Below are positions 34,001-49,570 of a DNA stretch of 64,000 nucleotides, in pieces. Every line of letters begins with the position of its first letter. The first letter of the stretch is position 1. The translations under genes and the position numbers were made by a program. The stretch comes from Avena insularis (Eukaryota > Streptophyta > Magnoliopsida > Poales > Poaceae): NCBI GenBank assembly GCA_023614405.1, contig CM042684.1, positions 534,300,682 to 534,364,681 of the forward strand, in the 5' to 3' direction. Under the pieces are notes generated by a model. The model had not been told where the DNA came from. It saw nothing but the letters and a program-made list of their open reading frames with translations, and did not search any database.

Positions 34001-37000
34001 GTGGATCCTTATGTGGTTTGTTTAGAGGAACAGACATGCAATGACACCGGTGGATCCTTATGTGTGGTTGATGAGAAGAACACACATCCAATGACACTTG
34101 GTGGATCCATGTGTGCTTTGTGGAAGTAATAGACATGCAATGACTCTAGCTATGGTTCATGAAAAGAACAGACATGCAATGACACCGGGTGTGGTTCATG
34201 AAAAGAACAGACATGCAATGACACTGGTGGATCCTTATGTGGTTTGTTTAGAGGAACAGACATGCAATGACACCGGTGGATCCTTATGTGTGGTTGATGA
34301 GAAGAACACACAGCCAATGACACTAGGTGGATTCATGTGTGGTTTATGGAAGTAATAGACATGCAATGACTCTAGCTATGGTTCATGAAAAGAACAGACA
34401 TGCAATGACACTGGGTGTGGTTCATGAAAAGAACAGACATGCAATGACACTGGTGGATCCTTATGTGGTTTGTTTAGAAGAACACACATGCAATCACATT
34501 AGGTGTGGTTCATGAAAAGAACAGATATGCAATGACACTGGTGGATCCTTATGTGGTTCATGAAAAGAACTAACATGCAGTGACACTGGGTGTGGTTCAT
34601 GAAAAGAACAGACATGCAATGACATTGGGTGTGGTTCATGAAAAGAACAGACATGCAATGACACTGGTGGATCCTTATGTGGTTCATGAAAAGAATAGAC
34701 ATGCAATGACACTTGTGGATCCTTATGTGGTTCATGAAAGGAACAGACATGCAATGACACTAGTGGATCCTTATGTGGTTTGTTTAGAAGAACACACATG
34801 CAATGACACTGCGTATGGTTCATGAAAAGAACACACATGCAATGACACTGGTGGATCCTTATCTGGTTTGTCTAGAGGAACATACCTGCAATGACACCGG
34901 TGGATCGTTATGTGTGGTTCATGAGAAGAACACACATCCAATGACACTGGGTGGATCCATGTGTGGTTTATGGAAGTAATAGACATGCAATGACTCTAGC
35001 TATGGTTCATGAAAATAACAGACATGCAATGACACTAGGTGTGGTTCATGAAAAGAACAGACATGCAATGACACTGGTGGATCCTTATGTGGTTTGTTTA
35101 GAAGAACCTACATGCAATCACACTGGGTGTGGTTCATGAAAATAACAGACATGCAATGACACTGGTAGATCCTTATGTGGTTCATGAAAAGAACTAACAT
35201 GCAGTGACACTGGGTGTGGTTCATGAAAAGAACAGACATGCAATGACACTGGGTGTGGTTCATGAAAAGAACAAACATGCAATGACACTGGTGGATCCTT
35301 ATGTGGTTCATGAAAAGAACAGACATGCAATGACACTGGTGGATCCTTATGTGGTTCATGAAAGGAACAAACATGCAATGACACTAGTGGATCCTTATGT
35401 GGTTTGTTTAGAAGAACACACATGCAATGACACTGGGTATGGTTCATGAAAAGAACAGACATGCAATGACACTGGTGGATCCTTATGTGGTTTGTTTAGA
35501 GGAACATACCTGCAATGACACCGGTGGATCCTTATGTGTGGTTCATGAGAAGAACACACATCCAATGACACTGGGTGGATCCATGTGTGGTTTATGGAAG
35601 TAACAGACATGCAATGACTCTAGCTATGGTTCATGAAAATAATAGACATGCAATGACACTGGGTGTGGTTCATGAAAAGAACAGACATGCAATGACACTG
35701 GTGGATCCTTATGTGGTTTGTTTAGAAGAACACACATGCAATCACACTGGGTGTGGTTCATGAAAATAACAGACATGCAATGACACTGGTAGATCCTTAT
35801 GTGGTTCATGAAAAGAACTAACATGCAGTGACACTGGTGTGGTTCATGAAAAGAATAGACATGCAATGACACTAGGTGTGGTTCATGAAAAGAACAGACA
35901 TGCAATGACACTGGTGGATCCTTATGTGGTTCATGAAAAGAACAGACATGCAATGACACTGTTGGATCCTTATGTGGTTTGTTTAGAAGAACAGACATGC
36001 AATGACACTGGGTGTGGTTCATGAAAAGAACAGACATGAAATGACACTGGTGGATCCTTATGTGGTTTGCTTAGAGGAACAGACATGCAATGACACCGGT
36101 GGATCCTTATGTGTGGTTCATGAGAAGAACACACATTTAATGACACTGGGTGGATCCATGTGTGGTTTATGGAAGTAACAGACATGCAATGACTCTAGCT
36201 ATGGTTCATGAAAAGAACAGACATGTAATGACACGGGTGTGGTTCATGAAAAGAATGTATATGCAATGACAGGTGGATCCTTATGTGGTTTGTTTAGAGG
36301 AACAGACATGCAATGACACCGGTGGATCCTTATGTGTGGTTGATGAGAAGAACACACATCCAATGACACTTGGTGGATCCATGTGTGCTTTATGGAAGTA
36401 ATAGACATGCAATGACTCTAGCTATGGTTCATGAAAAGAAAAGACATGCAATGACACCGGGTGTGGTTCATGAAAAGAACAGACATGCAATGACACTGGT
36501 GGATCCTTATGTGGTTTGTTTGGAGGAACAGACATGCAATGACACCAGTGGATCCTTATGTGTGGTTGATAAGAAGAACACACATCCAATGACACTAGGT
36601 GGATCCATGTGTGGTTTATGGAAGTAATAGACATGCAATGACTCTAGCTATGGTTCATGAAAAGAACAGACATGCAATGACACTGGGTGTGGTTCATGAA
36701 AAGAACAGACATGCAATGACACTGGTGGATCCTTATGTGGTTTGTTTAGAAGAACACACATGCAATCACATTGGGTGTGGTTCATCAAAAGAACAGATAT
36801 GCAATGACACTGGTGGATCCTTATGTGGTTCATGAAAAGAACTAACATGCAGTGACACTGGGTGTGGTTCATGAAAAGAACAGACATGCAATGACATTGG
36901 GTGTGGTTCATGAAAAGAACAGACATGCAATGACACTGGTGGAACCTTATGTGGTTCATGAAAAGAACAGACATGCAATGACACTTGTGGATCCTTATGT

Positions 37001-38380
37001 GGTTCATGAAAGGAACAGTCATGCAATGACACTAGTGGATCCTTATGTGGTTTGTTTAGAAGAACACACATGCAATGACACTGGGTATAGTTCATGAAAA
37101 GAACAGACATGCAATGACACTGGTGGATCCTTATGTGGTTTGTCTAGAGGAACATACCTGCAATGACACCGGTGGATCGTTATGTGTGGTTCATGAGAAG
37201 AACACACATCCAATGACAGTGGGTGGATCCATGTGTGGTTTATGGAAGTAACAGACATGCAATGACTCTAGCTATGGTTCATGAAAAGAACAGACATGCA
37301 ATGACACCGGGTGTGGTTCAGGAAAAGAACATACATGCAATGACACTGGTTGATCCTTATGTGGTTTGTTTAGAAGAACACACATGCAATCACACTGGGT
37401 GTGGTTCATGAAAAGAACAGACATGCAATGACACTGGTGGATCCTTATGTGGTTTGTTTAGAGGAATAGACATGCAATGACACCGGTGGATCCACGTGCG
37501 GTTCATGAGAAGAACAGACATCCAATAACACTGGGTGGATCCTTATATGGTTCATGAAAAGAAATGACATGCGGTGACACTGGGTGTGGTTCATGAAAAG
37601 AACAGACATGCAATGACATCGGTGGATCCATGTGTGGTTTATGGAAGTAACAGACATTCAATGACTCTAGCCGTGGATAATGAAAAGAACACGCATGCAA
37701 TGACACAGGGTGTGGTTCATGAAAAGAACAGACATGCAATGACACTGGAGGATCCTTATGTGGTTTGTTTAGAGGAACATACATGCAATGACACCGGTGG
37801 ATCCATGTGTGGTTCATGAGAAGAACACACATCCAATGACACTGGGTGGATCCATGTGTTGTTTATGGAAGTAACAGACATGCAATGACTCTAGCTATGG
37901 TTCATGAAAAGAACAGACATGCAATGACACCCGGTGCGGTTCATGAAAAGAACAGACCTGCATAGACACTGGTGGATCCTTATATGGTTTGTTTAGAAGA
38001 ACACATATGCAATGACACTAGCTATGGTTCATGAAAAGAACAAACATTCAATGACACTGGTGGATCCTTATGTGCTTTGTTTAGAGGAATAGACATGCAA
38101 TGACACCGGTGTATCCATGTGTGGTTCATGAGAAGAACACACATGCAATGACACTGGTAGATCCTTACGTGGTTTGTTTATAGGAACAGACATGCAATGA
38201 CACCGTTGGATCCTTATGTCGTCTTTCTAGAGGAACACACATGCAATGACACCGGGTGCGGTTCATGAAAAGAACAGACATGCAATAACTTATGTGGTTT
38301 GTTTAGAAGAACACACATGCAATGACACTGGGTTTGGTTCATGAAAAGAACAGACATGCAATGACACTGGTGGATCCTTA
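31100..38380 (+). repeat. Large duplication within the array, copy A
   Basis: Matches copy B at a constant offset of 7,442-7,444 bases from about 31.2 to 36.0 kb and at about 7,668-7,670 from 36.3 to 38.35 kb. Rare variants are shared: the G2 variant with GTGTGCTTTGTGG (34110 and 41554), CACAGCCAATGACACTAGG (about 34308 and 41752) and CTTATCTGGTTTGTCTAGAG (34859 and 42301). Limits are approximate because the surrounding monomers are alike. Confidence 0.85.
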
Positions 38381-38599
38381 TGTGGTTTGTTTAGAAGAAC
38401 ACACATGCAATGACACTGGGTGTGGTTCATGAAAAGAACAGACATGCAATGACACTGGTGGATCCTTATGTGATTTGTTTAGAGGAACATACATGCAATG
38501 ACACCGGTGGATCCTTATGTGTGGTTCATGAGAAGAACACACATCCAATGACACTGGGTGGATCCATGTGTGGTTTATGGAAGTAACAGACATGCAATG

Positions 38600-41500
38600 A
38601 CTCTAGCTATGGTTCATGAAAAGAACAGACATGCAATGACACTGGTGGATCCTTATGTGTGGTTTATGAGAAGAACACACATCCAATGACACTAGGTGGA
38701 TCCATGTGTGGTTTATGGAAGTAATAGACATGCAATGACTCTAGCTATGGTTCATGAAAAGAACAGACATGAAATGACACTAGGTGTGGTTCATGAAAAG
38801 AACAGACATGCAATGACACTGGTGGATCCTTATGTGGTTTGTTTAGAAGAACACACATGCAATCACATTGGGTGTGGTTCATGAAAAGAACAGATATGCA
38901 ATGACACTGGTGGATCCTTATGTGGTTCATGAAAAGAACTAACATGCAGTGACACTGGGTGTGGTTCATGAAAAGAACAGACATGCAATGACACTGGGTG
39001 TGGTTCATGAAAAGAACAGACATGCAATGACACTGGTGGATCCTTATGTGGTTCATGAAAAGAATAGACATGCAATGACACTGGTGGATCCTTATGTGGT
39101 TCATGAAAGGAACAGACATGCAATGACACTAGTGGATCCTTATGTGGTTTGTTTAGAAGAACACACATGTAATGACACTGGGTATGGTTCATGAAAAGAA
39201 CAGACATGCAATGACACTGGTGGATCCTTATGTGGTTTGTTTAGAGGAACATACCTGCAATGTCACCGGTGGATCCTTATGTGTGGTTCATGAGAAGAAC
39301 ACATATCCAATGACACTGGGTGGATCCATGTGTGGTTTATGGAAAATGAGACATGCAATGACTCTAGCTATGGTTCATGAAAATAACAGACATGCAATGA
39401 CACTAGGTGTGGTTCATGAAAAGAACATACATGCAATGACACTGGTGGATCCTTATGTGGTTTGTTTAGAAGAACACACATGCAATCACACTGGGTGTGG
39501 TTCATGAAAATAACAGACATGCAATGACACTGGTAGATCCTTATGTGGTTCATGAAAAGAACTAACATGCAGTGACACTGGTGTGGTTCATGAAAAGAAT
39601 AGACATGCAATGACACTAGGTGTGGTTCATGAAAAGAACAGACATGCAATGACACTGGTTGATCCTTATGTGGTTCATGAAAAGAACAGACATGCAATGA
39701 CACTATTGGATCCTTATGTGGTTTGTTTAGAAGAACAAACATGCAATAACACTGGGTGTGGTTCATGAAAAGAACAGACATGAAATGACCCTGGTGGATC
39801 CTTATGTGGTTTGCTAAGAGAAACAGACATGCAATGACACCGGTGGATCCTTATGTGTGGTTCATGAGAAGAACACACATTCAATGACACTGGGTGGATC
39901 CATGTGTGGTTTATGGAAGTAATAGACATGAAATGACTCTAGCTATGGTTCATGAAAAGAACAAACATGCAATGACACCGGGTGTGGTTCATGAAAAGAA
40001 CAGACATGCAATGACACTGGTGGATCCTTATGTGGTTTGTTTAGAGGAATAGACATGCAATGACACCGGTGGATCCTTATGTGTGGTTGATGAGAAGAAC
40101 ACACATCCAATGGCACTGGGTGGATCCATGTGCGGTTTATGGAAGTAATAGACATGCAATGACTCTAGCTATGGTTCATGAAAAGAACAGACATGCAATG
40201 ACACCGGGTGTGGTTCATGAAAAGAACAGACATGCAATGACACTGGTGGATCCTTATGTGGTTTGTTTAGAAGAACACACATGCAATCACACTGGGTGTG
40301 GTTCATGAAATGAATAGACATGCAATGACACTGGTGGATCCTTATGTGGTTCATGAAAAGAACTAACATGCAGTGACATTGGGTGTGGTTCATGAAAAGA
40401 ACAGACATGCAATGACATTGGGTGTGGTTCATGAAAAGAACAGACATGCAATGACACTGGTGGATCCTTATGTGGTTCATGAAAAGAACAGACATGCAAT
40501 GACATTGGTGGATCCTTATGTGGTTCATGAAAGGAACAAACATGCAATGACACTAGTGGATCCTTATGTGGTTTGTTTAGAAGAACACATATGCAATGAC
40601 ACTGGGTATGGTTCATGAAAAGAACAGACATGCAATGACACTGGTGGATCCTTATGTGGTTTGTTTAGAGGAACATACCTGCAATGACACCGGTGGATCC
40701 TTATGTGTGGTTCATGAGAAGAACACACATCCAATGACACTGGGTGGATCCATGTGTGGTTTATGGAAGTAACAGACATGCAATGACTCTAGCTATGGTT
40801 CATGAAAATAATAGACATGCAATGACACTGGGTGTGGTTCATGAAAAGAACAGACATGCAATGACACTGGTGGATCCTTATGTGGTTTGTTTAGAAGAAC
40901 ACACATGCAATCACACTGGGTGTGGTTCATGAAAATAACAGACATGCAATGACACTGGTAGATCCTTATGTGGTTCATGAAAAGAACTAACATGCAGTGA
41001 CAATGGTGTGGTTCATGAAAAGAATAGACATGCAATGACACTAGGTGTGGTTCATGAAAAGAACAGACATGCAATGACACTGGTGGATCCTTATGTGGTT
41101 CATGAAAAGAACAGACATGCAATGACACTGTTGGATCCTTATGTGGTTTGTTTAGAAGAACAGACATGCAATGACACTGGGTGTGGTTCATGAAAAGAAC
41201 AGACATGAAATGACACTAGTGGATCCTTATGTGGTTTGCTTAGAGGAACAGACATGCAATGACACCGGTGGATCCTTATGTGTGGTTCATGAGAAGAACA
41301 CACATTTAATGACACTGGGTGGATCCATGTGTGGTTTATGGAAGTAACAGACATGCAATGACTCTAGCTATGGTTCATGAAAAGAACAGACATGCAATGA
41401 CACCGGGTGTGGTTCATGAAAAGAACAGACATGCAATGACACTGGTGGATCCTTATGTGGTTTGTTTAGAGGAACAGACATGCAATGACACCGGTGGATC

Positions 41501-44500
41501 CTTATGTGTGGTTGATGAGAAGAACACACATCCAATGACACTTGGTGGATCCATGTGTGCTTTGTGGAAGTAATAGACATGCAATGACTCTAGCTATGGT
41601 TCATGAAAAGAACAGACATGCAATGACACCGGGTGTGGTTCATGAAAAGAACAGACATGCAATGACACTGGTGGATCCTTATGTGGTTTGTTTAGAGGAA
41701 CAGACATGCAATGACACCGGTGGATCCTTATGTGTGGTTGATGAGAAGAACACACAGCCAATGACACTAGGTGGATTCATGTGTGGTTTATGGAAGTAAT
41801 AGACATGCAATGACTCTAGCTATGGTTCATGAAAAGAACAGACATGCAATGACACTGGGTGTGGTTCATGAAAAGAACAGACATGCAATGACACTGGTGG
41901 ATCCTTATGTGGTTTGTTTAGAAGAACACACATGCAATCACATTAGGTGTGGTTCATGAAAAGAACAGATATGCAATGACACTGGTGGATCCTTATGTGG
42001 TTCATGAAAAGAACTAACATGCAGTGACACTGGGTGTGGTTCATGAAAAGAACAGACATGCAATGACATTGGGTGTGGTTCATGAAAAGAACAGACATGC
42101 AATGACACTGGTGGATCCTTATGTGGTTCATGAAAAGAATAGACATGCAATGACACTTGTGGATCCTTATGTGGTTCATGAAAGAACAGACATGCAATGA
42201 CACTAGTGGATCCTTATGTGGTTTGTTTAGAAGAACACACATGCAATGACACTGCGTATGGTTCATGAAAAGAACACACATGCAATGACACTGGTGGATC
42301 CTTATCTGGTTTGTCTAGAGGAACATACCTGCAATGACACCGGTGGATCGTTATGTGTGGTTCATGAGAAGAACACACATCCAATGACACTGGGTGGATC
42401 CATGTGTGGTTTATGGAAGTAATAGACATGCAATGACTCTAGCTATGGTTCATGAAAATAACAGACATGCAATGACACTAGGTGTGGTTCATGAAAAGAA
42501 CAGACATGCAATGACACTGGTGGATCCTTATGTGGTTTGTTTAGAAGAACCTACATGCAATCACACTGGGTGTGGTTCATGAAAATAACAGACATGCAAT
42601 GACACTGGTAGATCCTTATGTGGTTCATGAAAAGAACTAACATGCAGTGACACTGGTGTTGTTACATTAAAATAAAAGACATGAAATGACACTGGGTGTG
42701 GTTCATGAAAAGAACAAACATGCAATGACACTGGTGGATCCTTATGTGGTTCATGAAAAGAACAGACATGCAATGACACTGGTGGATCCTTATGTGGTTC
42801 ATGAAAGGAACAAACATGCAATGACACTAGTGGATCCTTATGTGGTTTGTTTAGAAGAACACACATGCAATGACACTGGGTATGGTTCATGAAAAGAACA
42901 GACATGCAATGACACTGGTGGATCCTTATGTGGTTTGTTTAGAGGAACATACCTGCAATGACACCGGTGGATCCTTATGTGTGGTTCATGAGAAGAACAC
43001 ACATCCAATGACACTGGGTGGATCCATGTGTGGTTTATGGAAGTAACAGACATGCAATGACTCTAGCTATGGTTCATGAAAATAATAGACATGCAATGAC
43101 ACTGGGTGTGGTTCATGAAAAGAACAGACATGCAATGACACTGGTGGATCCTTATGTGGTTTGTTTAGAAGAACACACATGCAATCACACTGGGTGTGGT
43201 TCATGAAAATAACAGACATGCAATGACACTGGTAGATCCTTATGTGGTTCATGAAAAGAACTAACATGCAGTGACAATGGTGTGGTTCATGAAAAGAATA
43301 GACATGCAATGACACTAGGTGTGGTTCATGAAAAGAACAGACATGCAATGACACTGGTGGATCCTTATGTGGTTCATGAAAAGAACAGACATGCAATGAC
43401 ACTGTTGGATCCTTATGTGGTTTGTTTAGAAGAACAGACATGCAATGACACTGGGTGTGGTTCATGAAAAGAACAGACATGAAATGACACTGGTGGATCC
43501 TTATGTGGTTTGCTTAGAGGAACAGACATGCAATGACACCGGTGGATCCTTATGTGTGGTTCATGAGAAGAACACACATTTAATGACACTGGGTGGATCC
43601 ATGTGTGGTTTATGGAAGTAACAGACATGCAATGACTCTAGCTATGGTTCATGAAAAGAACAGACATGTAATGACACCGGGTGTGGTTCATGAAAAGAAC
43701 AGACATGCAATGACACTGGTGGATCCTTATGTGGTTTGTTTAGAGGAACAGACATGCAATGACACCGGTGGATCCTTATGTGTGGTTCATGAGAAGAACA
43801 CACATTTAATGACACTGGGTGGATCCATGTGTGGTTTATGGAAGTAACAGACATGCAATGACTCTAGCTATGGTTCATGAAAAGAACACATGTAATGACA
43901 CCGGGTGTGGTTCATGAAAAGAACAGACATGCAATGACACTGGTGGATCCTTATGTGGTTTGTTTAGAGGAACAGACATGCAATGACACCGGTGGATCCT
44001 TATGTGTGGTTGATGAGAAGAACACACATCCAATGACACTTGGTGGATCCATGTGTGCTTTATGGAAGTAATAGACATGCAATGACTCTAGCTATGGTTC
44101 ATGAAAAGAAAAGACATGCAATGACACCGGGTGTGGTTCATGAAAAGAACAGACATGCAATGACACTGGTGGATCCTTATGTGGTTTGTTTGGAGGAACA
44201 GACATGCAATGACACCAGTGGATCCTTATGTGTGGTTGATAAGAAGAACACACATCCAATGACACTAGGTGGATCCATGTGTGGTTTATGGAAGTAATAG
44301 ACATGCAATGACTCTAGCTATGGTTCATGAAAAGAACAGACATGCAATGACACTGGGTGTGGTTCATGAAAAGAACAGACATGCAATGACACTGGTGGAT
44401 CCTTATGTGGTTTGTTTAGAAGAACACACATGCAATCACATTGGGTGTGGTTCATCAAAAGAACAGATATGCAATGACACTGGTGGATCCTTATGTGGTT

Positions 44501-46050
44501 CATGAAAAGAACTAACATGCAGTGACACTGGGTGTGGTTCATGAAAAGAACAGACATGCAATGACATTGGGTGTGGTTCATGAAAAGAACAGACATGCAA
44601 TGACACTGGTGGAACCTTATGTGGTTCATGAAAAGAACAGACATGCAATGACACTTGTGGATCCTTATGTGGTTCATGAAAGGAACAGTCATGCAATGAC
44701 ACTAGTGGATCCTTATGTGGTTTGTTTAGAAGAACACACATGCAATGACACTGGGTATAGTTCATGAAAAGAACAGACATGCAATGACACTGGTGGATCC
44801 TTATGTGGTTTGTCTAGAGGAACATACCTGCAATGACACCGGTGGATCGTTATGTGTGGTTCATGAGAAGAACACACATCCAATGACAGTGGGTGGATCC
44901 ATGTGTGGTTTATGGAAGTAACAGACATGCAATGACTCTAGCTATGGTTCATGAAAAGAATGTATGCAATGACACCGGGTGTGGTTCATGAAAAGAACAT
45001 ACATGCAATGACACTGGTTGATCCTTATGTGGTTTGTTTAGAAGAACACACATGCAATCACACTGGGTGTGGTTCATGAAAAGAACAGACATGCAATGAC
45101 ACTGGTGGATCCTTATGTGGTTTGTTTAGAGGAATAGACATGCAATGACACCGGTGGATCCACGTGCGGTTCATGAGAAGAACAGACATCCAATAACACT
45201 GGGTGGATCCTTATATGGTTCATGAAAAGAAATGACATGCGGTGACACCGGTGTGGTTCATGAAAAGAACGTACATGCAATGACATCGGTGGATCCATGT
45301 GTGGTTTATGGAAATGAGACATTCAATGACTCTAGCCGTGGATAATGAAAAGAACACGCATGCAATGACACAGGGTGTGGTTCATGAAAAGAACAGACAT
45401 GCAATGACACTGGAGGATCCTTATGTGGTTTGTTTAGAGGAACATACATGCAATGACACCGGTGGATCCATGTGTGGTTCATGAGAAGAACACACATCCA
45501 ATGACACTGGGTGGATCCATGTGTTGTTTATGGAAGTAACAGACATGCAATGACTCTAGCTATGGTTCATGAAAAGAACAGACATGCAATGACACCCGGT
45601 GCGGTTCATGAAAAGAACAGACCTGCATAGACACTGGTGGATCCTTATATGGTTTGTTTAGAAGAACACATATGCAATGACACTAGCTATGGTTCATGAA
45701 AAGAACAAACATTCAATGACACTGGTGGATCCTTATGTGCTTTGTTTAGAGGAATAGACATGCAATGACACCGGTGTATCCATGTGTGGTTCATGAGAAG
45801 AACACACATGCAATGACACTGGTAGATCCTTACGTGGTTTGTTTATAGGAACAGACATGCAATGACACCGTTGGATCCTTATGTCGTCTTTCTAGAGGAA
45901 CACACATGCAATGACACCGGGTGCGGTTCATGAAAAGAACAGACATGCAATAACTTATGTGGTTTGTTTAGAAGAACACACATGCAATGACACTGGGTTT
46001 GGTTCATGAAAAGAACAGACATGCAATGACACTGGTGGATCCTTATGTGG
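38600..46050 (+). repeat. Large duplication within the array, copy B
   Basis: Copy of 31.1-38.4 kb. It carries one additional 226-bp higher-order unit (around 43.64-43.87 kb) that accounts for the offset change from 7,443 to 7,670. At about 46.05 kb it joins directly to sequence equivalent to 39.23 kb, so about 850 bp seen after copy A are absent. Confidence 0.85.
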
Positions 46051-47590
46051 TTTGTTTAGAGGAACATACCTGCAATGTCACCGGTGGATCCTTATGTGTG
46101 GTTCATGAGAAGAACACATATCCAATGACACTGGGTGGATCCATGTGTGGTTTATGGAAGTAACAGACATGCAATGACTCTAGCTATGGTTCATGAAAAT
46201 AACAGACATGCAATGACACTAGGTGTGGTTCATGAAAAGAACATACATGCAATGACACTGGTGGATCCTTATGTGGTTTGTTTAGAAGAACACACATGCA
46301 ATCACACTGGGTGTGGTTCATGAAAATAACAGACATGCAATGACACTGGTAGATCCTTATGTGGTTCATGAAAAGAACTAACATGCAGTGACACTGGTGT
46401 GGTTCATGAAAAGAATAGACATGCAATGACACTAGGTGTGGTTCATGAAAAGAACAGACATGCAATGACACTGGTTGATCCTTATGTGGTTCATGAAAAG
46501 AACAGACATGCAATGACACTATTGGATCCTTATGTGGTTTGTTTAGAAGAACAAACATGCAATAACACTGGGTGTGGTTCATGAAAAGAACAGACATGAA
46601 ATGACCCTGGTGGATCCTTATGTGGTTTGCTAAGAGAAACAGACATGCAATGACACCGGTGGATCCTTATGTGTGGTTCATGAAGAACACATTCAATGAC
46701 ACTGGGTGGATCCATGTGTGGTTTATGGAAGTAATAGACATGAAATGACTCTAGCTATGGTTCATGAAAAGAACAAACATGCAATGACACCGGGTGTGGT
46801 TCATGAAAAGAACAGACATGCAATGACACTGGTGGATCCTTATGTGGTTTGTTTAGAGGAATAGACATGCAATGACACCGGTGGATCCTTATGTGTGGTT
46901 GATGAGAAGAACACACATCCAATGGCACTGGGTGGATCCATGTGCGGTTTATGGAAGTAATAGACATGCAATGACTCTAGCTATGGTTCATGAAAAGAAC
47001 AGACATGCAATGACACCGGGTGTGGTTCATGAAAAGAACAGACATGCAATGACACTGGTGGATCCTTATGTGGTTTGTTTAGACGAACACACATGCAATC
47101 ACACTGGGTGTGGTTCATGAAATGAATAGACATGCAATGACACTGGTGGATCCTTATGTGGTTCATGAAAAGAACTAACATGCAGTGACACTGGGTGTGG
47201 TTCATGAAAAGAACAGACATGCAATGACACTGGGTGTGGTTCATGAAAAGAACAGACATGCAATGACACTGGTGGATCCTTATGTGGTTCATGAAAAGAA
47301 CAGACATGCAATGACACTGGTGGATCCTTATGTGGTTCATGAAAGGAACAAACATGCAATGACACTAGTGGATCCTTATGTGGTTTGTTTAGAAGAACAC
47401 ACATGCAATGACCCTGGGTATGGTTCATGAAAAGAACAGACATGCAATGACACTGGTGGATCCTTATGTGGTTTGTTTAGAGGAACATACCTGCAATGAC
47501 ACCGGTGGATCCTTATTTGTGGTTCATGAGAAGAAAACACATCCAATGATACTGGGTGGATCCATGTGTGGTTTATGGAAGTAACAGACA
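46050..47590 (+). repeat. Partial third copy of the large duplication
   Basis: Matches 39.23-40.78 kb at an offset of 6,812-6,816, including the unusual GGCACTGGGTGGATCCATGT with GCGGTTTATGG variant (32.67, 40.11 and 46.92 kb). After about 47.6 kb the order of monomers departs. Confidence 0.8.
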
Positions 47591-48959
47591 TGCAATGACT
47601 CTAGATATGGTTCATGAAAAGAACAAACATGCTATGACACCGGGTGTGGTTCATGAAAAGAACAGACATGCAATAACACTGGTGGATTTTTATGTGGTTT
47701 GTTTAGAAGAACACACATGCAATCACACTGGGTGTGGTTCATGAAAAGAACAGACATGCAATGACACTGGTGGATCCTTATGTGGTTCATGAAAAGAACT
47801 AACATGGAGTGACACTGGGTGTGGTTCATGAAAAGAACAGACATGCAATGACACTGGGTGTGGTTCATGAAAAGAACAGACATGCAATGACACTGGTGGA
47901 TCCTTATGTGGTTCATGAAAAGAATAGACATGCAATGACACTGGTGGATCCTTATGTGGTTTGTTTAGAGGAACAGACATGCAATGACACCAGTGGATCC
48001 CTATGTGTGGTTCATGAGAAGAACACACATCCAATGACACTAGGTGGATCCATGTGTGGTTTATGGAAGTAACAAACATGCAATGACTCTAGCTATGGTT
48101 CATGAAAATAATAGGCATGCAATGACACCGGGTGTGCTTCATGAAAAAACAGACATGCAATGACACTGCTGGATCCTTATGTGGTTTGTTTAGAAGAAGA
48201 CACATGCAATCACACTGGGTGTGGTTCATGAAAAGAACATACATGCAATGACACTGGTGGATCCTTATGTGGTTCATGAAAAGAACTGACATGCAGTGAC
48301 ACTGGGTGTGGTTATTGAAAAGAACAGACATGCAATGACACTAGGTGTGGTTCATGAAAAGAACAGACATGCAATGACACTGGTGGATCCTTATGTGGTT
48401 CCTGAAAAGAATAGACACACAATGACACTGGTGGATACTTATGTGGTTCATGATAAGAACAGACATGCAATGACGCTGGTGGATCCTTATGTGGTTTGTT
48501 TAGAAGAACACACATGCAATGACACTGGGTGTGGTTCATGAAAAGAACAGACATGCAATGACACTGGTGGATCCTTATGTGGTTTGTTTAGAGGAACATA
48601 CATGCAATGACACCGGTGGATCCATATGTGTGGTTCATGAGAAGAACACATATCCAATGACACTAGGTGGATCCATGTGTGGTTTATGGAAGTAATAGAC
48701 ATGCAATGAGTCTAGCTATGGTTCATGAAAAGAACAGACATGCAATGACACCGGGTGTGGTTCATGACAAGAATAGACATGGAATGACATTGGTGGATCC
48801 TTATGTGGTTTGTTTAGAAGAACACACATGGAATGACACTGGGTGTGGTTCATGAAAAGAACAGACATGCAATGACATTGTTGGATCCTTATGTGGTTTG
48901 TTTAGAAGAACACACATGCAATGACACTGGGTGTGGTTCATGAAAAGAACAGACATGCA

Positions 48960-49570
48960 ATGACACTGGTGGATACTTATGTGGTTTGTTTAGAGGAACA
49001 TACATGCAATCACACCGGTGGATCCTTATGTGTGGTTCATGAGAAGAACACACGTCCAATGACACTGGGTGGATCCATGTGTAGTTTATGGAAGTAACAG
49101 ACATTCAATGACTCTAGCTATGGTTCATGAAAAGAACAGACATGCAATGACACCGGGCGTGGTTCATGAAAAGAACAGACATGCAATGACACTGGTGGAT
49201 CCTTATGTGTTTTTTTAGAAGAACACACATGCAAACACACTGGGTGTGGTTCATGAAAAGAACAGACATGCAATGACACTGGTGGATCCTTATGTGGTTT
49301 GTTTAGAAGAACACACATGCAATGGCATTGGTTGTGGTTCATGAAAAGAACAGACATGCAATGACACTGGTGGATCCTTATGTGGTTTGTTTAGAGGAAC
49401 ATACATGCAATGACACCGATGGATCCTTATGTGTGGTTAATGAGAATAACACACATCCAATGACACTGGGTGGATCCATGTGTGGTTTATGGAAGTAACA
49501 GACATGCAATGACTCTAGCAATGGTGCATGAAAAGAACAGACATGCAATGACACCGGGTGTGGTTCATGA
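48960..49570 (+). repeat. Segment duplicated 1,557 bp further on
   Basis: The same rare variants appear at 50517-51127: GGATACTTATGTGG, the truncated GTGTTTTTTTAGAAG monomer, and GTTAATGAGAATAACAC. This is a local segmental duplication inside the array. Confidence 0.8.
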
